A stretch of 64,000 nt of DNA from Micromonospora rifamycinica (GTDB lineage Bacteria; Actinomycetota; Actinomycetes; Mycobacteriales; Micromonosporaceae): positions 1,736,001 to 1,800,000 of the forward strand of contig NZ_LT607752.1 of assembly GCF_900090265.1 (NCBI RefSeq), read 5' to 3'. Under the pieces are notes generated by a model. The model made no database searches and was not told where the DNA came from. It saw only the letters and a program-made list of their open reading frames with translations. The position numbers and the translations under genes were made by a program. Shown piece by piece: positions 57,801 through 64,000 of the stretch. Each line of letters opens with the position of its first letter. The first letter of the stretch is position 1.

Positions 57801-60800
57801 TCGCCCCCGCAAACACCACCGACTCCACCAACAACCGACACGCCATCCCCTCCCACTGCCACCCCTGACCCGGAAACACAAACACCACACCCAAACCAGA
57901 ACCACCCGACGAAACCAAACCAGAACCAGAACCAGAAACACCAGACAAACCCGAACCCGAAACACCCGACGAACCCGAACCCGAAACACCCGACGAACCC
58001 GAACTCAACGAACCCCGCAAACCACCCAACAACTCCTCCACCGAACCACCCACACCCACCGCCCGAAACGGCAACAACGCCCGCCCCCACAAACCCACCG
58101 CCACCGAACCCACCGACACACCCAAACCACCCGAACCACCCGAACCACCCAAAGCAAAACTCTCCAACCGCTCAACCTGCCCCACCAACCCCTCCCATGA
58201 ACGCCCCGACACCAACCACACCACCGGACGATCCGCATCCGCAGTGCGGGCGACATCAGTACCCGCAGGTACAACAACATCCCCACAAAGCACACCCGAA
58301 TCCGAATCCGACAATGCCACAACAGAACCAGAACCAGCAGCAGAGAAAGAAGGGGAAGAAACAGAAACCGAATGCGAGCCCAAAGCAGAATCCGAACCAG
58401 AAACGGAATCCGGATTCGACGGCACCAGCAACCACTCCGGATCCGGTGCCTGTTCCAGGATCACGTGCGCGTTCGTCCCACTCACCCCGAACGACGACAC
58501 CCCGGCCCGACGCGGCCGACCCACCCCAGGCCACACCGTCCGCTCCACCGCCAACTCCACCAAACCCGCCGACCAATCCACCTCCCGACTCGGCTCATCG
58601 ATATGCAACGACCGCGGCACCACACCATGCCGCATCGCCAACACCATCTTGATCACACCAGCCACACCCGCCGCCGCCTGCGTGTGACCAATATTCGACT
58701 TCACCGACCCCAACAGCAGCGGCCACACCCGACCCTGCCCGTACGCCGCCAACACCGCCTGCGCCTCAATCGGATCCCCCAACCGCGTCCCCGTCCCATG
58801 CCCCTCCACCACATCCACATCCACCCCAGACAACCCCGCCGACACCAACGCCTGCCGAATCACCCGCTGCTGCGACGGACCATTCGGCGCCGTCAACCCA
58901 TTCGACGCACCATCCTGATTCACCGCCGAACCCCGCACCACCGCCAACACCCGATGCCCACGCTCCCGCGCCACCGACAACCGCTCCACCAACAACACCC
59001 CCACCCCCTCAGACCACCCCGTCCCATCCGCCCCCGCCGCAAACGACTTACACCGCCCATCCACCGCCAACCCCCGCTGCCGCGAAAACTCCACAAACAC
59101 CCCCGGCGTCGCCATCACCGTCACCCCACCAGCCAACGCCAGATCACACTCACCCAACCGCAACGACTGCACCGCCAAATGCAACGCCACCAACGACGAC
59201 GAACACGCCGTATCCACCGTCACCGCCGGACCCTCGAAACCAAACGTGTACGACACCCGACCCGACACCACACTGGCGGCGTTGCCGGTCAGCAGATGGC
59301 CTTCCACCTCGGCGGGAACGTTCGCGTCGGCCGGGCGGTAATCCTGACCGTTACTTCCGACGAACACCCCGGTACGGCTACCGCGCAGCGACAGCGGATC
59401 GATACCCGCCCGCTCCAAAACCTCCCACGACACCTCCAACAACAACCGCTGCTGCGGATCCATCGCCAACGCCTCACGCGGAGAAACACCAAAAAACCCC
59501 GCATCAAAATCCCCAGCCCCATACAAAAACCCACCCTCACACGCATAACTCGTCCCCACCCGATCCGGATCCGGATCAAACAACCCACCCACATCCCAAC
59601 CCCGATCCACCGGAAAACCACCCACCGCATCCCGCTCCCCCACCACCAGATCCCACAAATCCTCCGGCGACCACACACCCCCCGGAAAACGACACGCCAT
59701 ACCCACGATCACCACCGGATCCCCCTCCACCACCCCCGACACCACACCCGAACCCGAACCCGAACCCGAAACCACACCACCGAACAACACCTCATCCAGA
59801 TGACCAGCCAGCACCACAGGCGACGGATAGTCGAACGCCAGGGTCGCGGAGAGGGGTTCGCCGACGGCTGTCGACAACTGGTTGCGGAGTTCGACGGCGC
59901 TCAGCGAGGTGAAGCCGAGGTCCTTGAAGGCCCGCTCCATGTCGATGCGCCTCGGGTCGGGCTCGCCGAGCACGAGCGCGGTGTGCTCGCGGACGAGGTC
60001 GCTGAGGCGTGCCCGGCGTGCCGCCGGGGCGAGTTCGCCGAGTTCGGCGATCGGCCGCCGGTCCGGTGCCGGTGGCGCGGCGACGGCGAGGTTGCTCAGC
60101 AGCGGGCTGGGCCTGGTGGCGGTGAAGGCGGCCGGGAACCTCTCCCAGTCGATGTCGGCGATCGTCACCGAGGTGTCGCCACGGTCGAGGACGTGTCGCA
60201 GGGCGGCCAGTGCCCGCTGGGGTGGCAGCGCGGTGTAGCCGGTACGACGGAGTTCGCGGACGCCGTCGGCCATGCCCGCCCCTGCCCACGGACCCCAGGA
60301 GATCACCACCGCGGGGCGTCCGGCCCTGCGCATCGAGCGGCCGAGGGCGTCGAGGTACGCGTTGGCAGCGGCGTAGTTGGCCTGCCCGGGGGTGCCGATG
60401 GTGCCGGCGACCGAGGAGAACAGCACGAACGCGGTCAGCGGGTGGTCCCGGGTCAGCTCGTCGAGCAGGCGTGCCGAGTGTGCCTTGGCGGCCAGGACGG
60501 TCGCGAAGCGGGACGGCGACAGCGAGGCGATCACCCCGTCGTCGAGGATCCCCGCGGTGTGGAAGACCGCGGTGACCGCGCCGACGGTCCGCAGCGCGTC
60601 CGCGACCTGGTCCCGGTCGGCGACGTCGCAGGCGAGGACGGTCACGTCGCAGCCGTGCTCCCGCAGGTCCCGTACCAGGCCGGCGGCACCGGGCGCGTCC
60701 GGGCCACGCCGACTGAGCAGGACGACGTGGTCCGCGCCGCGTTGCGCCACCCATCGGGCGACGCCCGCTCCGAGCGCACCGGTTCCCCCGGTGATCAGTA

Positions 60801-63800
60801 CCGTGCCGTGCGGTGTCCACGACGTGTCGTCGGTGGCGTGCCGGGTCAGCGGCAGCCGCTCCAGCCGGCGGGCGAGGACTCCGCCCGTCCGGATGGCGAG
60901 CTGGTCCTCGCCGCTGTCGGAGAGCAGCACGTCGACGAGGCGGTCGGCGGCGGCCCGGCTTGCGGCGGGTAGGTCGACGAGACCACCCCACCGGGTGGGG
61001 TGTTCGAGGGCTGCCACCCGGCCGAAGCCCCAGGTGGCCGCGGCGGCGGGGTGCTCAGCGGCGCCGGTGGTGCCCACCCACAGGCGACCGGGTGCCGTCT
61101 CCGGGACGGCCTGGAGCAGCCCGAGCACGCTGGTGAGGCCGACCGGCACAGCGGCTTCCGGGTCGTCCCCTCCGTCGACGTCGCACAGCGAGAGAATCCC
61201 GTCGTAGTCGTCCCCGATCGGGTCGGGCGGCGACCCGGGATCCACCGTCAGGGTGGTGACGTCGGCGCCGGCCGCGGTCAGCGCGGTGGCGGCGAGGGCG
61301 CCCCAGCCGTCGGGGTCGCGGTCGTCGGCGACCACCAGCCACCGGCCGGGACGTCGGGTGCGGTCGAGCCGGGGCACGCTGGTCCACGTCTCGCGGTAGC
61401 ACCAGCGGCGCAGTTCGGCCTCGTCCCGCTGCTGGTGCCGCCAGGCGGCGAAGGCGGGCAGCAGCGGGGCGAGTTTCTCGTCGAGGGGTATCTCGCCGCG
61501 CTCCAGCGCCGCCCAGAACCCCCCGTCGCCGTCCGGGTCGGCCGCCGCGGCGGGTCGCGGCGGCAGCCAGAAGTGTTGCCGTTGGAACGCGTACGTCGGC
61601 AGGTCGTCGGGTGCCGCCACCGTGGGCGACACCGGCGCCCAGTCCACCGGCACCCCGGCGGTGTGCAGGGCACCCAGGGCGGTCAGCCAGGTGACCGCCT
61701 CGTCGGCGTCCCGGCGCGACACCGGCACCACCCGGTGATCGGGCAGCATCGCCGTCAACGTCGCGTCCGGACCCACCTCGACACAGGTCCCGGTGCCCAC
61801 CGCGGCCATCGCGTCGGCGAACCGGACCGTGTGCCGGATCTGACGCACCCAGTACTCCGGCACGGTCAGCTCCGCACCGACCTCCACGCTCGACACCATC
61901 GGCACCCGCGCGGGCCGGTACTCCACCGACGCCGCGACCTGGGCGAACTCGGCGAGCATCGGCTCCATCGCCGCCGAGTGGAACGCGTGCGACACCCGGA
62001 GCCGGCGGACCCGTACCCCGGCCGCCGTCAACCGGTCCGCGGCGGCGTCTACCGCGGCTTCCGGGCCGGAGAGCACCACCTGGTCCGGGCCGTTGACCGC
62101 CGCCACGTCCAAACCCAGACCGGCCACCGCCGACTCGCCGGCCTGCACGGCGAGCATCGCCCCACCGGCGGGCAGCGCGTCCATCAGGGCCGCCCGCGCC
62201 GCCACCATCCGGCAGGCGTCCGCCAGGTCGAGGATGCCGGCGGCGACCGCCGCGGCGTACTCGCCGACGGAGTGCCCGACCAGCGCCCGTGGCCGCACCC
62301 CGAACGAGCGCAGCAACGCCACCTGCGCCACCTGCACCGCGAACAGGCCCGGCTGGGCGTAACGGGTCCGGTCCAGCAACGGGCCGCCCTCGGCGACCAC
62401 CGCACGCAACGGTCGCGGCAGCAGCCCGTCGAGCAGGTCGCACACCCGGGCGAACTCCCGGGCGAAGACCGGGAAGCGCGCCGCCAGCCCCAGCCCCATG
62501 CCCGCCCGCTGCGAACCCTGGCCCGGGAACAGCCACCCCACGGCCGCCTCGCCGGTGGCGACCGGCTGCGGTGCGGCCCGCAGGCTCGCCAGCAGTTGCG
62601 GGGGCGAGACGCCGACCCCGACCGCCCGGTAGGGCAGCACCGCCCGTGCGGCGAGCCCGGACGCCACGGCCTGCGCCGACACCTCCGGCCGCTGCTCGAC
62701 GTACGCCGCCAACCGGCCGACCTGCGCCCGCAACGCGTCGGCCGACCGCGCCGACACCGTCCACACCGTCGGACCGTCGACCTCGACCTCGACGGCCGGC
62801 TCCGGCACGGCCTGCGGTGCCTGCTCCAGGACGACGTGGGCGTTGGTGCCGCTGACGCCGAAGGACGAGACGCCGGCGCGACGGGGACGGTCCACCCGCG
62901 GCCAGTCACCGGTGCGCGCCGCCAGCTCCACCGCGCCGGCCGACCAGTCCACCTGTGGGCTCGGCGCGTCGACGTGCAGTGACTGCGGCACCAGGCCGTG
63001 GCGCATCGCCAGGATCATCTTGATCACCCCGGCGACGCCCGCGGCCGCCTGCGTGTGACCGATGTTCGACTTGATCGAACCCAGCAGCAGCGGCCGGTCA
63101 CGATCCTGTCCGTACGTCGCCAGGAGGGCCTGCGCCTCGATCGGGTCGCCCAGCCGGGTTCCGGTCCCGTGTGCCTCCACCACGTCCACGTCCGCCGCCG
63201 ACAGACCCGCCGAGGCGAGCGCCTGACGGATCACCCGCTGCTGGGACGGGCCGTTCGGGGCGGTCAGCCCGTTCGACGCGCCGTCCTGGTTGACGGCCGA
63301 ACCCCGTACCACGGCCAGCACCTGGTGACCGTTGCGCCGGGCGTCCGACAGCCGCTCCACCAGCAGCACACCGGCGCCCTCCGACAGGCCGAACCCGTCC
63401 GCGGCCGCGGCGAACGACTTGCACCGCCCGTCCGGTGCGAGATTGCCGTGCGTGCTGAACTCGACGAACATGCCGAGGCTGGGCATCACGGTCACGCCGC
63501 CGGCCACCGCCAGCGGGCACTCGCCCCGGCGCACCGCCTGCACGGCCAGGTGCAGGGCGACCAGCGACGACGAGCACGCCGTGTCGACGGTCACCGCCGG
63601 ACCCTCGAACCCGAACGTGTAGGAGACGCGGCCGGCGACAACGCTGATGGTGTTGCCGGTGAAGGCGAAGCCCTCGTGTCCGGAGCCCTCGTCGAGCCGG
63701 GGGCCGTACTCCATACCCATCGCGCCGACGAACACCCCGGTCCGGCTGCCGCGCAGGGTGGTGGCGTCGATGCCCGCCCGTTCGATCGTCTCCCAGGTGG

Positions 63801-64000
63801 TTTCGAGCAGCAGGCGCTGCTGCGGGTCCATCGCCAGCGCCTCGCGCGGGGAGATGCCGAAGAAGTCCGCGTCGAACAGGGCGGCGTCGTAGAGGAAGCC
63901 CGCCTCGCGCTGGTAGTAGCGGCCCGGCCCGGTGGGCGGTTCCTGGTGGGCGGCCTCGCTGTCCCAGCCCCGGTCGGTGGGGAACTCGGACACCAGGTCG
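48826..64000 (-). CDS. tiaA1: Type I PKS, modules 1 to 3, N-terminus beyond the window
   Basis: The frame is open at the right edge and starts inside KS1 (...[13 protein letters not shown]), so the N-terminal part, expected to hold a loading module, is missing. Visible order: KS1 (to about 62830), AT1 (HAFH, malonyl), KR1 (LDD), ACP1 (GFTSL); KS2, AT2 (YASH), DH2, KR2 (LDD), ACP2 (GFDSL); KS3, AT3 (YASH), DH3, KR3 (LDD), ACP3 (GFDSL). The tail is a docking helix ending [15 protein letters not shown] at 48826. Predicted contribution: C17 oxygen, C14 and C12 methyls, C14=C15 and C12=C13. The stop is 38 bp before the next PKS gene. A GTG at 63993 could be misread as a start but lies within the KS. 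Confidence 0.93.
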   Translation of the reverse strand, partial: DLVSEFPTDRGWDSEAAHQEPPTGPGRYYQREAGFLYDAALFDADFFGISPREALAMDPQQRLLLETTWETIERAGIDATTLRGSRTGVFVGAMGMEYGPRLDEGSGHEGFAFTGNTISVVAGRVSYTFGFEGPAVTVDTACSSSLVALHLAVQAVRRGECPLAVAGGVTVMPSLGMFVEFSTHGNLAPDGRCKSFAAAADGFGLSEGAGVLLVERLSDARRNGHQVLAVVRGSAVNQDGASNGLTAPNGPSQQRVIRQALASAGLSAADVDVVEAHGTGTRLGDPIEAQALLATYGQDRDRPLLLGSIKSNIGHTQAAAGVAGVIKMILAMRHGLVPQSLHVDAPSPQVDWSAGAVELAARTGDWPRVDRPRRAGVSSFGVSGTNAHVVLEQAPQAVPEPAVEVEVDGPTVWTVSARSADALRAQVGRLAAYVEQRPEVSAQAVASGLAARAVLPYRAVGVGVSPPQLLASLRAAPQPVATGEAAVGWLFPGQGSQRAGMGLGLAARFPVFAREFARVCDLLDGLLPRPLRAVVAEGGPLLDRTRYAQPGLFAVQVAQVALLRSFGVRPRALVGHSVGEYAAAVAAGILDLADACRMVAARAALMDALPAGGAMLAVQAGESAVAGLGLDVAAVNGPDQVVLSGPEAAVDAAADRLTAAGVRVRRLRVSHAFHSAAMEPMLAEFAQVAASVEYRPARVPMVSSVEVGAELTVPEYWVRQIRHTVRFADAMAAVGTGTCVEVGPDATLTAMLPDHRVVPVSRRDADEAVTWLTALGALHTAGVPVDWAPVSPTVAAPDDLPTYAFQRQHFWLPPRPAAAADPDGDGGFWAALERGEIPLDEKLAPLLPAFAAWRHQQRDEAELRRWCYRETWTSVPRLDRTRRPGRWLVVADDRDPDGWGALAATALTAAGADVTTLTVDPGSPPDPIGDDYDGILSLCDVDGGDDPEAAVPVGLTSVLGLLQAVPETAPGRLWVGTTGAAEHPAAAATWGFGRVAALEHPTRWGGLVDLPAASRAAADRLVDVLLSDSGEDQLAIRTGGVLARRLERLPLTRHATDDTSWTPHGTVLITGGTGALGAGVARWVAQRGADHVVLLSRRGPDAPGAAGLVRDLREHGCDVTVLACDVADRDQVADALRTVGAVTAVFHTAGILDDGVIASLSPSRFATVLAAKAHSARLLDELTRDHPLTAFVLFSSVAGTIGTPGQANYAAANAYLDALGRSMRRAGRPAVVISWGPWAGAGMADGVRELRRTGYTALPPQRALAALRHVLDRGDTSVTIADIDWERFPAAFTATRPSPLLSNLAVAAPPAPDRRPIAELGELAPAARRARLSDLVREHTALVLGEPDPRRIDMERAFKDLGFTSLSAVELRNQLSTAVGEPLSATLAFDYPSPVVLAGHLDEVLFGGVVSGSGSGSGVVSGVVEGDPVVIVGMACRFPGGVWSPEDLWDLVVGERDAVGGFPVDRGWDVGGLFDPDPDRVGTSYACEGGFLYGAGDFDAGFFGVSPREALAMDPQQRLLLEVSWEVLERAGIDPLSLRGSRTGVFVGSNGQDYRPADANVPAEVEGHLLTGNAASVVSGRVSYTFGFEGPAVTVDTACSSSLVALHLAVQSLRLGECDLALAGGVTVMATPGVFVEFSRQRGLAVDGRCKSFAAGADGTGWSEGVGVLLVERLSVARERGHRVLAVVRGSAVNQDGASNGLTAPNGPSQQRVIRQALVSAGLSGVDVDVVEGHGTGTRLGDPIEAQAVLAAYGQGRVWPLLLGSVKSNIGHTQAAAGVAGVIKMVLAMRHGVVPRSLHIDEPSREVDWSAGLVELAVERTVWPGVGRPRRAGVSSFGVSGTNAHVILEQAPDPEWLLVPSNPDSVSGSDSALGSHSVSVSSPSFSAAGSGSVVALSDSDSGVLCGDVVVPAGTDVARTADADRPVVWLVSGRSWEGLVGQVERLESFALGGSGGSGGLGVSVGSVAVGLWGRALLPFRAVGVGGSVEELLGGLRGSLSSGSSGVSGSGSSGVSGSGLSGVSGSGSGLVSSGGSGLGVVFVFPGQGWQWEGMACRLLVESVVFAGAMGECDRVLLPWVGCSVVGVLLSGGVVGGDVRVVQPLMWAVMVSLARVWGSLGVVPVGVVGHSQGEVAAAVVAGVLSLEEGARVVAVRAGVVGEFLSGGGGGMLSVWLSVEEVRLRLVGVVGVSVAAVNGPGLCVVSGDRGVLGSVDWGGARVRWVDVDYASHSVGVDVVEGVLRERLGVVGFRSGVVPWYSTVTGGLVDGGGLDAGYWFENLRGVVCFEDAVRAAVGDGVRGFVEVSGHPVLLAGVADVVSGGVVTGTLRRGEGGLGDVLRAAGVLHVAGVGVDWGSVMPVGVPPVELPTYAFQRERFWLEGSTGISGSGGGGVVRLGDGGVVVSGRVSVGVGSWWGDHMVGGVVLVPGAQFVEWVVGAGDVVGLSVVRELMVQVPLVLEGSGFVEVQTVVGGDGRVAVYSRNGNGSGGGGGNGSGDWVCHATGLLAAAAEVKVSDGVSALPVEFGSVWPPVGAVPVSVEGFYEGLAARGYEYGPVFRGVRAVWVGGGEVFAEVGLPVSGHEGVGRLVIHPALLDAALHAAVVVGGGVGDSGPVVLPFAWQDVVVHATGATEARVRMRVDGDRLSVTLTDTDGGPVATVGSLVLRPLPDQLPARTVRDLYTIDWIDTGQVRHGGQLSQVSQAGEANQVGHAGQGSQFGAVDLGGVEAELPVWDCAGADLADVLVGVQERLAADERRWLVLVPGGQAVPDAAAVWGLLASAQTEHPDRFVLVDTVDPAVARAAVAVCDEPQLQVDDDGRVRVPRLVRTAPAKGDVGVDFGAGPVLITGGTGTLGGLLARHLVRGYGVDDVVLVSRRGPDAPGAEDLLRDLPGVRVVACDVADRVALAALLDEVRPGVVIHAAGVLDDATIANLTPERLEAVFAAKARSAYLLHELTRDRQLDALVFFSSAAGVFGSAGQANYAAANAYLDALARQRRAQGLPGQSLAWGLWDSESAMTGSADRERLERSRVLPIGDELGLRLFDAALRVDAPVVMPARLRLTGSTAVPPLLSQLVKVVRPMAATGEGDATWARRLAVLDMEHRRADILRLVCGQAAAVLGFRDEGRIEPRSAFRDMGFDSLTAVDLRNRVAAQLDVRLPATLVFDYPSPVALAAHLDELMFGSPQPSEVPATATATQEDPIVVVAMACRFPGGVSSPEDLWQLLTDGADVIGDLPTDRGWDLASLYDPTGEKPGTAYTRHGGFLYDAADFDADLFGISPREALAMDPQQRLLLEVSWEVLERAGLDPLSLRGSRTGVFAGLMYHDYGSRVRSVPVELEGYFTNGNAGSVASGRVSYTFGFEGPAVTVDTACSSSLVALHLAAQSLRAGECDMALAGGVSIMATPSVLVEFSRQRGLAADGRCKSFAAAADGAGFSEGVGLLLLERLSDARRRGHHILAVVRGSAVNQDGASNGLTAPNGPSQQRVIRQALVSAGLSGVDVDVVEGHGTGTRLGDPIEAQAVLAVYGQGRVRPLLLGSVKSNIGHAQAAAGVAGVIKMVLAMRHGVVPRSLHIDEPSREVDWSAGLVELAVERSVWPGVGRPRRAGVSSFGVSGTNAHVILEQAPDPEWVAVSSGSDSVSGSDAAEGVVSGSVSSSHSGSVLGSSRSSSVAGSGSVVVLSDSGSGSDFGSVVVSGDVVVSVGTDVAGDGNGNADDANGVGGPVVWLVSGRSREALRGQVERLEGFVLGGSGVSVGSVAVGLWGRALLPFRAVGVGGSVEELLGGLRGSLSSGSSGVSGSGSGSGLSGVSGSGSGLVSSGVSGSGSGLGVVFVFPGQGWQWEGMACRLLVESVVFAGAMGECDRVLLPWVGCSVVGVLLSGGVVGGDVRVVQPLMWAVMVSLARVWGSLGVVPVGVVGHSQGEVAAAVVAGVLSLEEGARVVAVRAGVVGEFLSGGGGGMLSVWLSVEEVRLRLVGVVGVSVAAVNGPGLCVVSGDRGVLGSVDWGGARVRWVDVDYASHSVGVDVVEGVLRERLGVVGFRSGVVPWYSTVTGGLVDGGGLDAGYWFENLRGVVCFEDAVRAAVGDGVRGFVEVSGHPVLLAGVADVVSGGVVTGTLRRGEGGMKDVLRAAGVLHVAGVAVKWDSVMPVGVSPAEIPTYAFQRERFWLDGNIGNNGSGSGGGGVVRLGDGGVVVSVGVSVGVGSWWGDHVVGGVVLVPGAQFVEWVVGAGDVVGLSVVRELMVQVPLVLEGLGFVEVQTVVGGDGRVAVYSRNGNGSGGGDGSGRGSGDWVCHATGLLAAAAEVKVSGAGAGAGGVVGGDEVWPPVGAVPVAVDGFYERLAGVGLEYGPVFQGLRAAWRVDGELVAEVALDDVGRAEVDRFRVHPALLDAALHVAGLYEPSGPAEPLLPFAWQDVVVHATGATEARVWMRVVGDTLSVSLTDRDGAPVVTVGSLVLRALPDQLPVKAVRDLYTVDWIDAGRISQDSQAGEASQYGAVSRASQAAQINHSGQTSQTSQSGGVGLDGVEAALPVWDCAGVDLADALVGVQERLAADDRRWLVLVPDGQTSPDAAAVWGLLASAQTEHPDRLVLVDTADPTVARAAVAVCGEPQLRVDDEGCIQVPRLVRATPGEDGQQPDFSAGPVLITGGTGTLGGLLARHLVHEYGANDLVVVSRRGPDAPGAAGLARDLPQARVVACDVADREALAALLDEVRPRVVVHAAGVLDDATVGNLTAAQLESVFRAKAVAARHLHELTDGSCALVFFSSASGVFGAAGQANYAAANAYLDALARQRQAQGLPTQSLAWGLWETGSTMTAALDTTRAYQGVLPMSDRHALALFDAALRTGRPALVTATLDLRPRADASPLLRALLPVDRRTAAGDTPDRAAAMRARLAGRDAEGQLSGLLDLVRGQTAQVLGHSSLSTIGAGRPFKDLGFDSLTAVELRNRLRTVTDLSLPATLVFDHPTPAALAEYLRAELFGTAVRPSLVDQLAQLENAMAAAVGGSDEELDAELRDDITVRLRALTAMWGDLRRRDDGTDIGGRLDDASDDEIFQFIDSKFGDS
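50445..50595 (-). repeat. 9-bp repeat coding xSQ linker between DH3 and KR3
   Basis: The linker reads in triplets such as ISQ DSQ, ASQ, TSQ TSQ; the forward strand shows repeated CTGGCTGGT-like nonamers. Shorter relatives lie at 25310-25400 (module 8), 40250-40370 (module 5) and 55850-55965 (module 2). Confidence 0.75.
51212..52532 (-). repeat. Methylmalonyl AT-DH cassette, copy in module 3
   Basis: Collinear with the module 8 copy at an offset of 25162 bases, without visible indels. It stops at the Gly/Ser repeat ahead of AT. Confidence 0.85.
52540..52655 (-). repeat. Hexanucleotide repeat coding Gly/Ser linker before AT3
   Basis: Runs of CCAGAA/CCCGAA (forward strand) encode GSG, SGVSGSG and similar units just upstream of the AT3 FPGQG motif. 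This is the longest class of the linker; lengths differ in modules 2, 5 and 8. Confidence 0.8.
56573..57887 (-). repeat. Methylmalonyl AT-DH cassette, copy in module 2
   Basis: Same block as in modules 3, 5 and 8, but with a 6-base deletion and a divergent patch at about 56840-57020 covering the AT-DH linker. That patch marks an older or separately exchanged segment. Confidence 0.85.
57895..58012 (-). repeat. Hexanucleotide repeat coding Gly/Ser linker before AT2
   Basis: Same position and unit type as in module 3, with SGVSGSG units repeated three times in a different arrangement. Confidence 0.8.
59775..64000 (-). other. PKS module 1: KS-AT(malonyl)-KR-ACP
   Basis: KS1 from the right edge to about 62830 ([24 protein letters not shown]). 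AT1 about 62550-61600 with GHSVGEY and HAFH, so malonyl. KR1 with its structural half about 61400-60270; GILDDG gives B-type and [10 protein letters not shown] keeps the catalytic Tyr. ACP1 centre GFTSL near 59915. This is the first extension after an unseen loading unit, leaving the oxygen that becomes the lactone position (C17). Confidence 0.85.

Larger units (their letters stand above)
54430..59720 (-). other. PKS module 2: KS-AT(methylmalonyl)-DH-KR-ACP
   Basis: KS2 59720-58440, Ser/Asp-rich linker 58440-58250, Gly/Ser repeat about 58012-57895, AT2 57880-56880 (GHSQGEV, YASH), DH2 from 56870 with [10 protein letters not shown], xSQ-type linker 55965-55850, KR2 to about 54950 ([15 protein letters not shown]), ACP2 near 54600. 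No ER. It gives the C14 methyl and the C14=C15 double bond. Confidence 0.85.

Noticed and set aside
26050..58440. Repeated blocks read as a CRISPR or transposon array
   Set aside because: The repeats are long, in frame, protein-coding and separated by other PKS domains. There are no short palindromic repeats with unique spacers, no terminal inverted repeats and no transposase gene.
1..64000. tRNA, rRNA or integration sites
   Set aside because: I saw no sequence resembling tRNA or rRNA genes and no direct-repeat pair typical of attachment sites, so none is reported.

Overview
The window comes from a very GC-rich actinobacterium. Gene style (GTG starts, GTGA/ATGA overlaps, ROK regulators, CBM2-linked secreted hydrolases) and the type of polyketide synthase (PKS) suggest Micromonosporaceae (Micromonospora, Actinoplanes or Dactylosporangium). 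That family call is inference; no rRNA or other marker gene lies here.

Bases 1 to about 20,900 form a plant-polysaccharide utilisation island. (a) The 3' end of a LacI-type regulator (1-112) precedes a forward operon: sugar-binding lipoprotein, two CUT1 permeases and a GH31 alpha-xylosidase (199-5657). (b) Two secreted hydrolases run in reverse: a GH5 enzyme with a CBM2 domain (6840-8372) and a GH43 endo-arabinanase (5697-6746), with a perfect 18-bp hairpin between them. (c) A ROK regulator (8571-9890) is followed by a GH2 beta-mannosidase (9955-12399). (d) A six-gene reverse operon (19380 down to 12511) encodes a family-5 binding protein, two DppB/DppC-type permeases, two ATPases and an AGE-family sugar isomerase/epimerase. 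A second ROK regulator diverges from it (19688-20899). The promoters of the GH5 gene, the GH2 gene and operon (d) share one architecture, TTGACT-N17-TAAG(G/A)AT with ROK-like TTAGT half-sites, so they look like one regulon. Together these genes would hydrolyse beta-mannan or beta-glucan outside the cell, import oligosaccharides, cleave them inside and isomerise the released mannose.

Bases 20,900 to 23,100 form a boundary zone, all in reverse: a DUF5988-like small protein, a 22-codon reading frame with a strong Shine-Dalgarno site, a CPA2 cation/proton antiporter, and a small membrane protein with Ser at every third residue for 20 repeats.

Bases 23,106 to the right edge hold four collinear reverse-strand type I modular PKS genes: >64000-48826, 48787-38651, 38626-34073 and 34049-23106, with gaps of 23 to 38 bp. 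They contain eight extension modules and a terminal thioesterase. Reading AT, KR and DH motifs in order predicts: malonyl/KR; methylmalonyl/DH-KR; methylmalonyl/DH-KR; unusual AT/A-type KR; methylmalonyl/DH-KR; malonyl/KR; malonyl/DH-KR; methylmalonyl/DH-KR-TE. The predicted chain is a pentaene with C2, C8, C12 and C14 methyls, a special C10 branch, and oxygens at C7, C11 and C17. This is the aglycone pattern of the 18-membered tiacumicin/lipiarmycin/clostomicin (fidaxomicin) macrolactones. The loading module, sugar, halogenase, P450 and aromatic-acid genes should lie beyond the right edge.

The least explained feature is the mosaic structure of the PKS. Four methylmalonyl AT-DH cassettes of about 1.3 kb and two malonyl AT cassettes of 0.98 kb are nearly identical copies. 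The methylmalonyl cassettes use G/T-ending codons unlike the rest. Modules 2, 3, 5 and 8 also carry length-variable low-complexity repeats at four inter-domain linkers.
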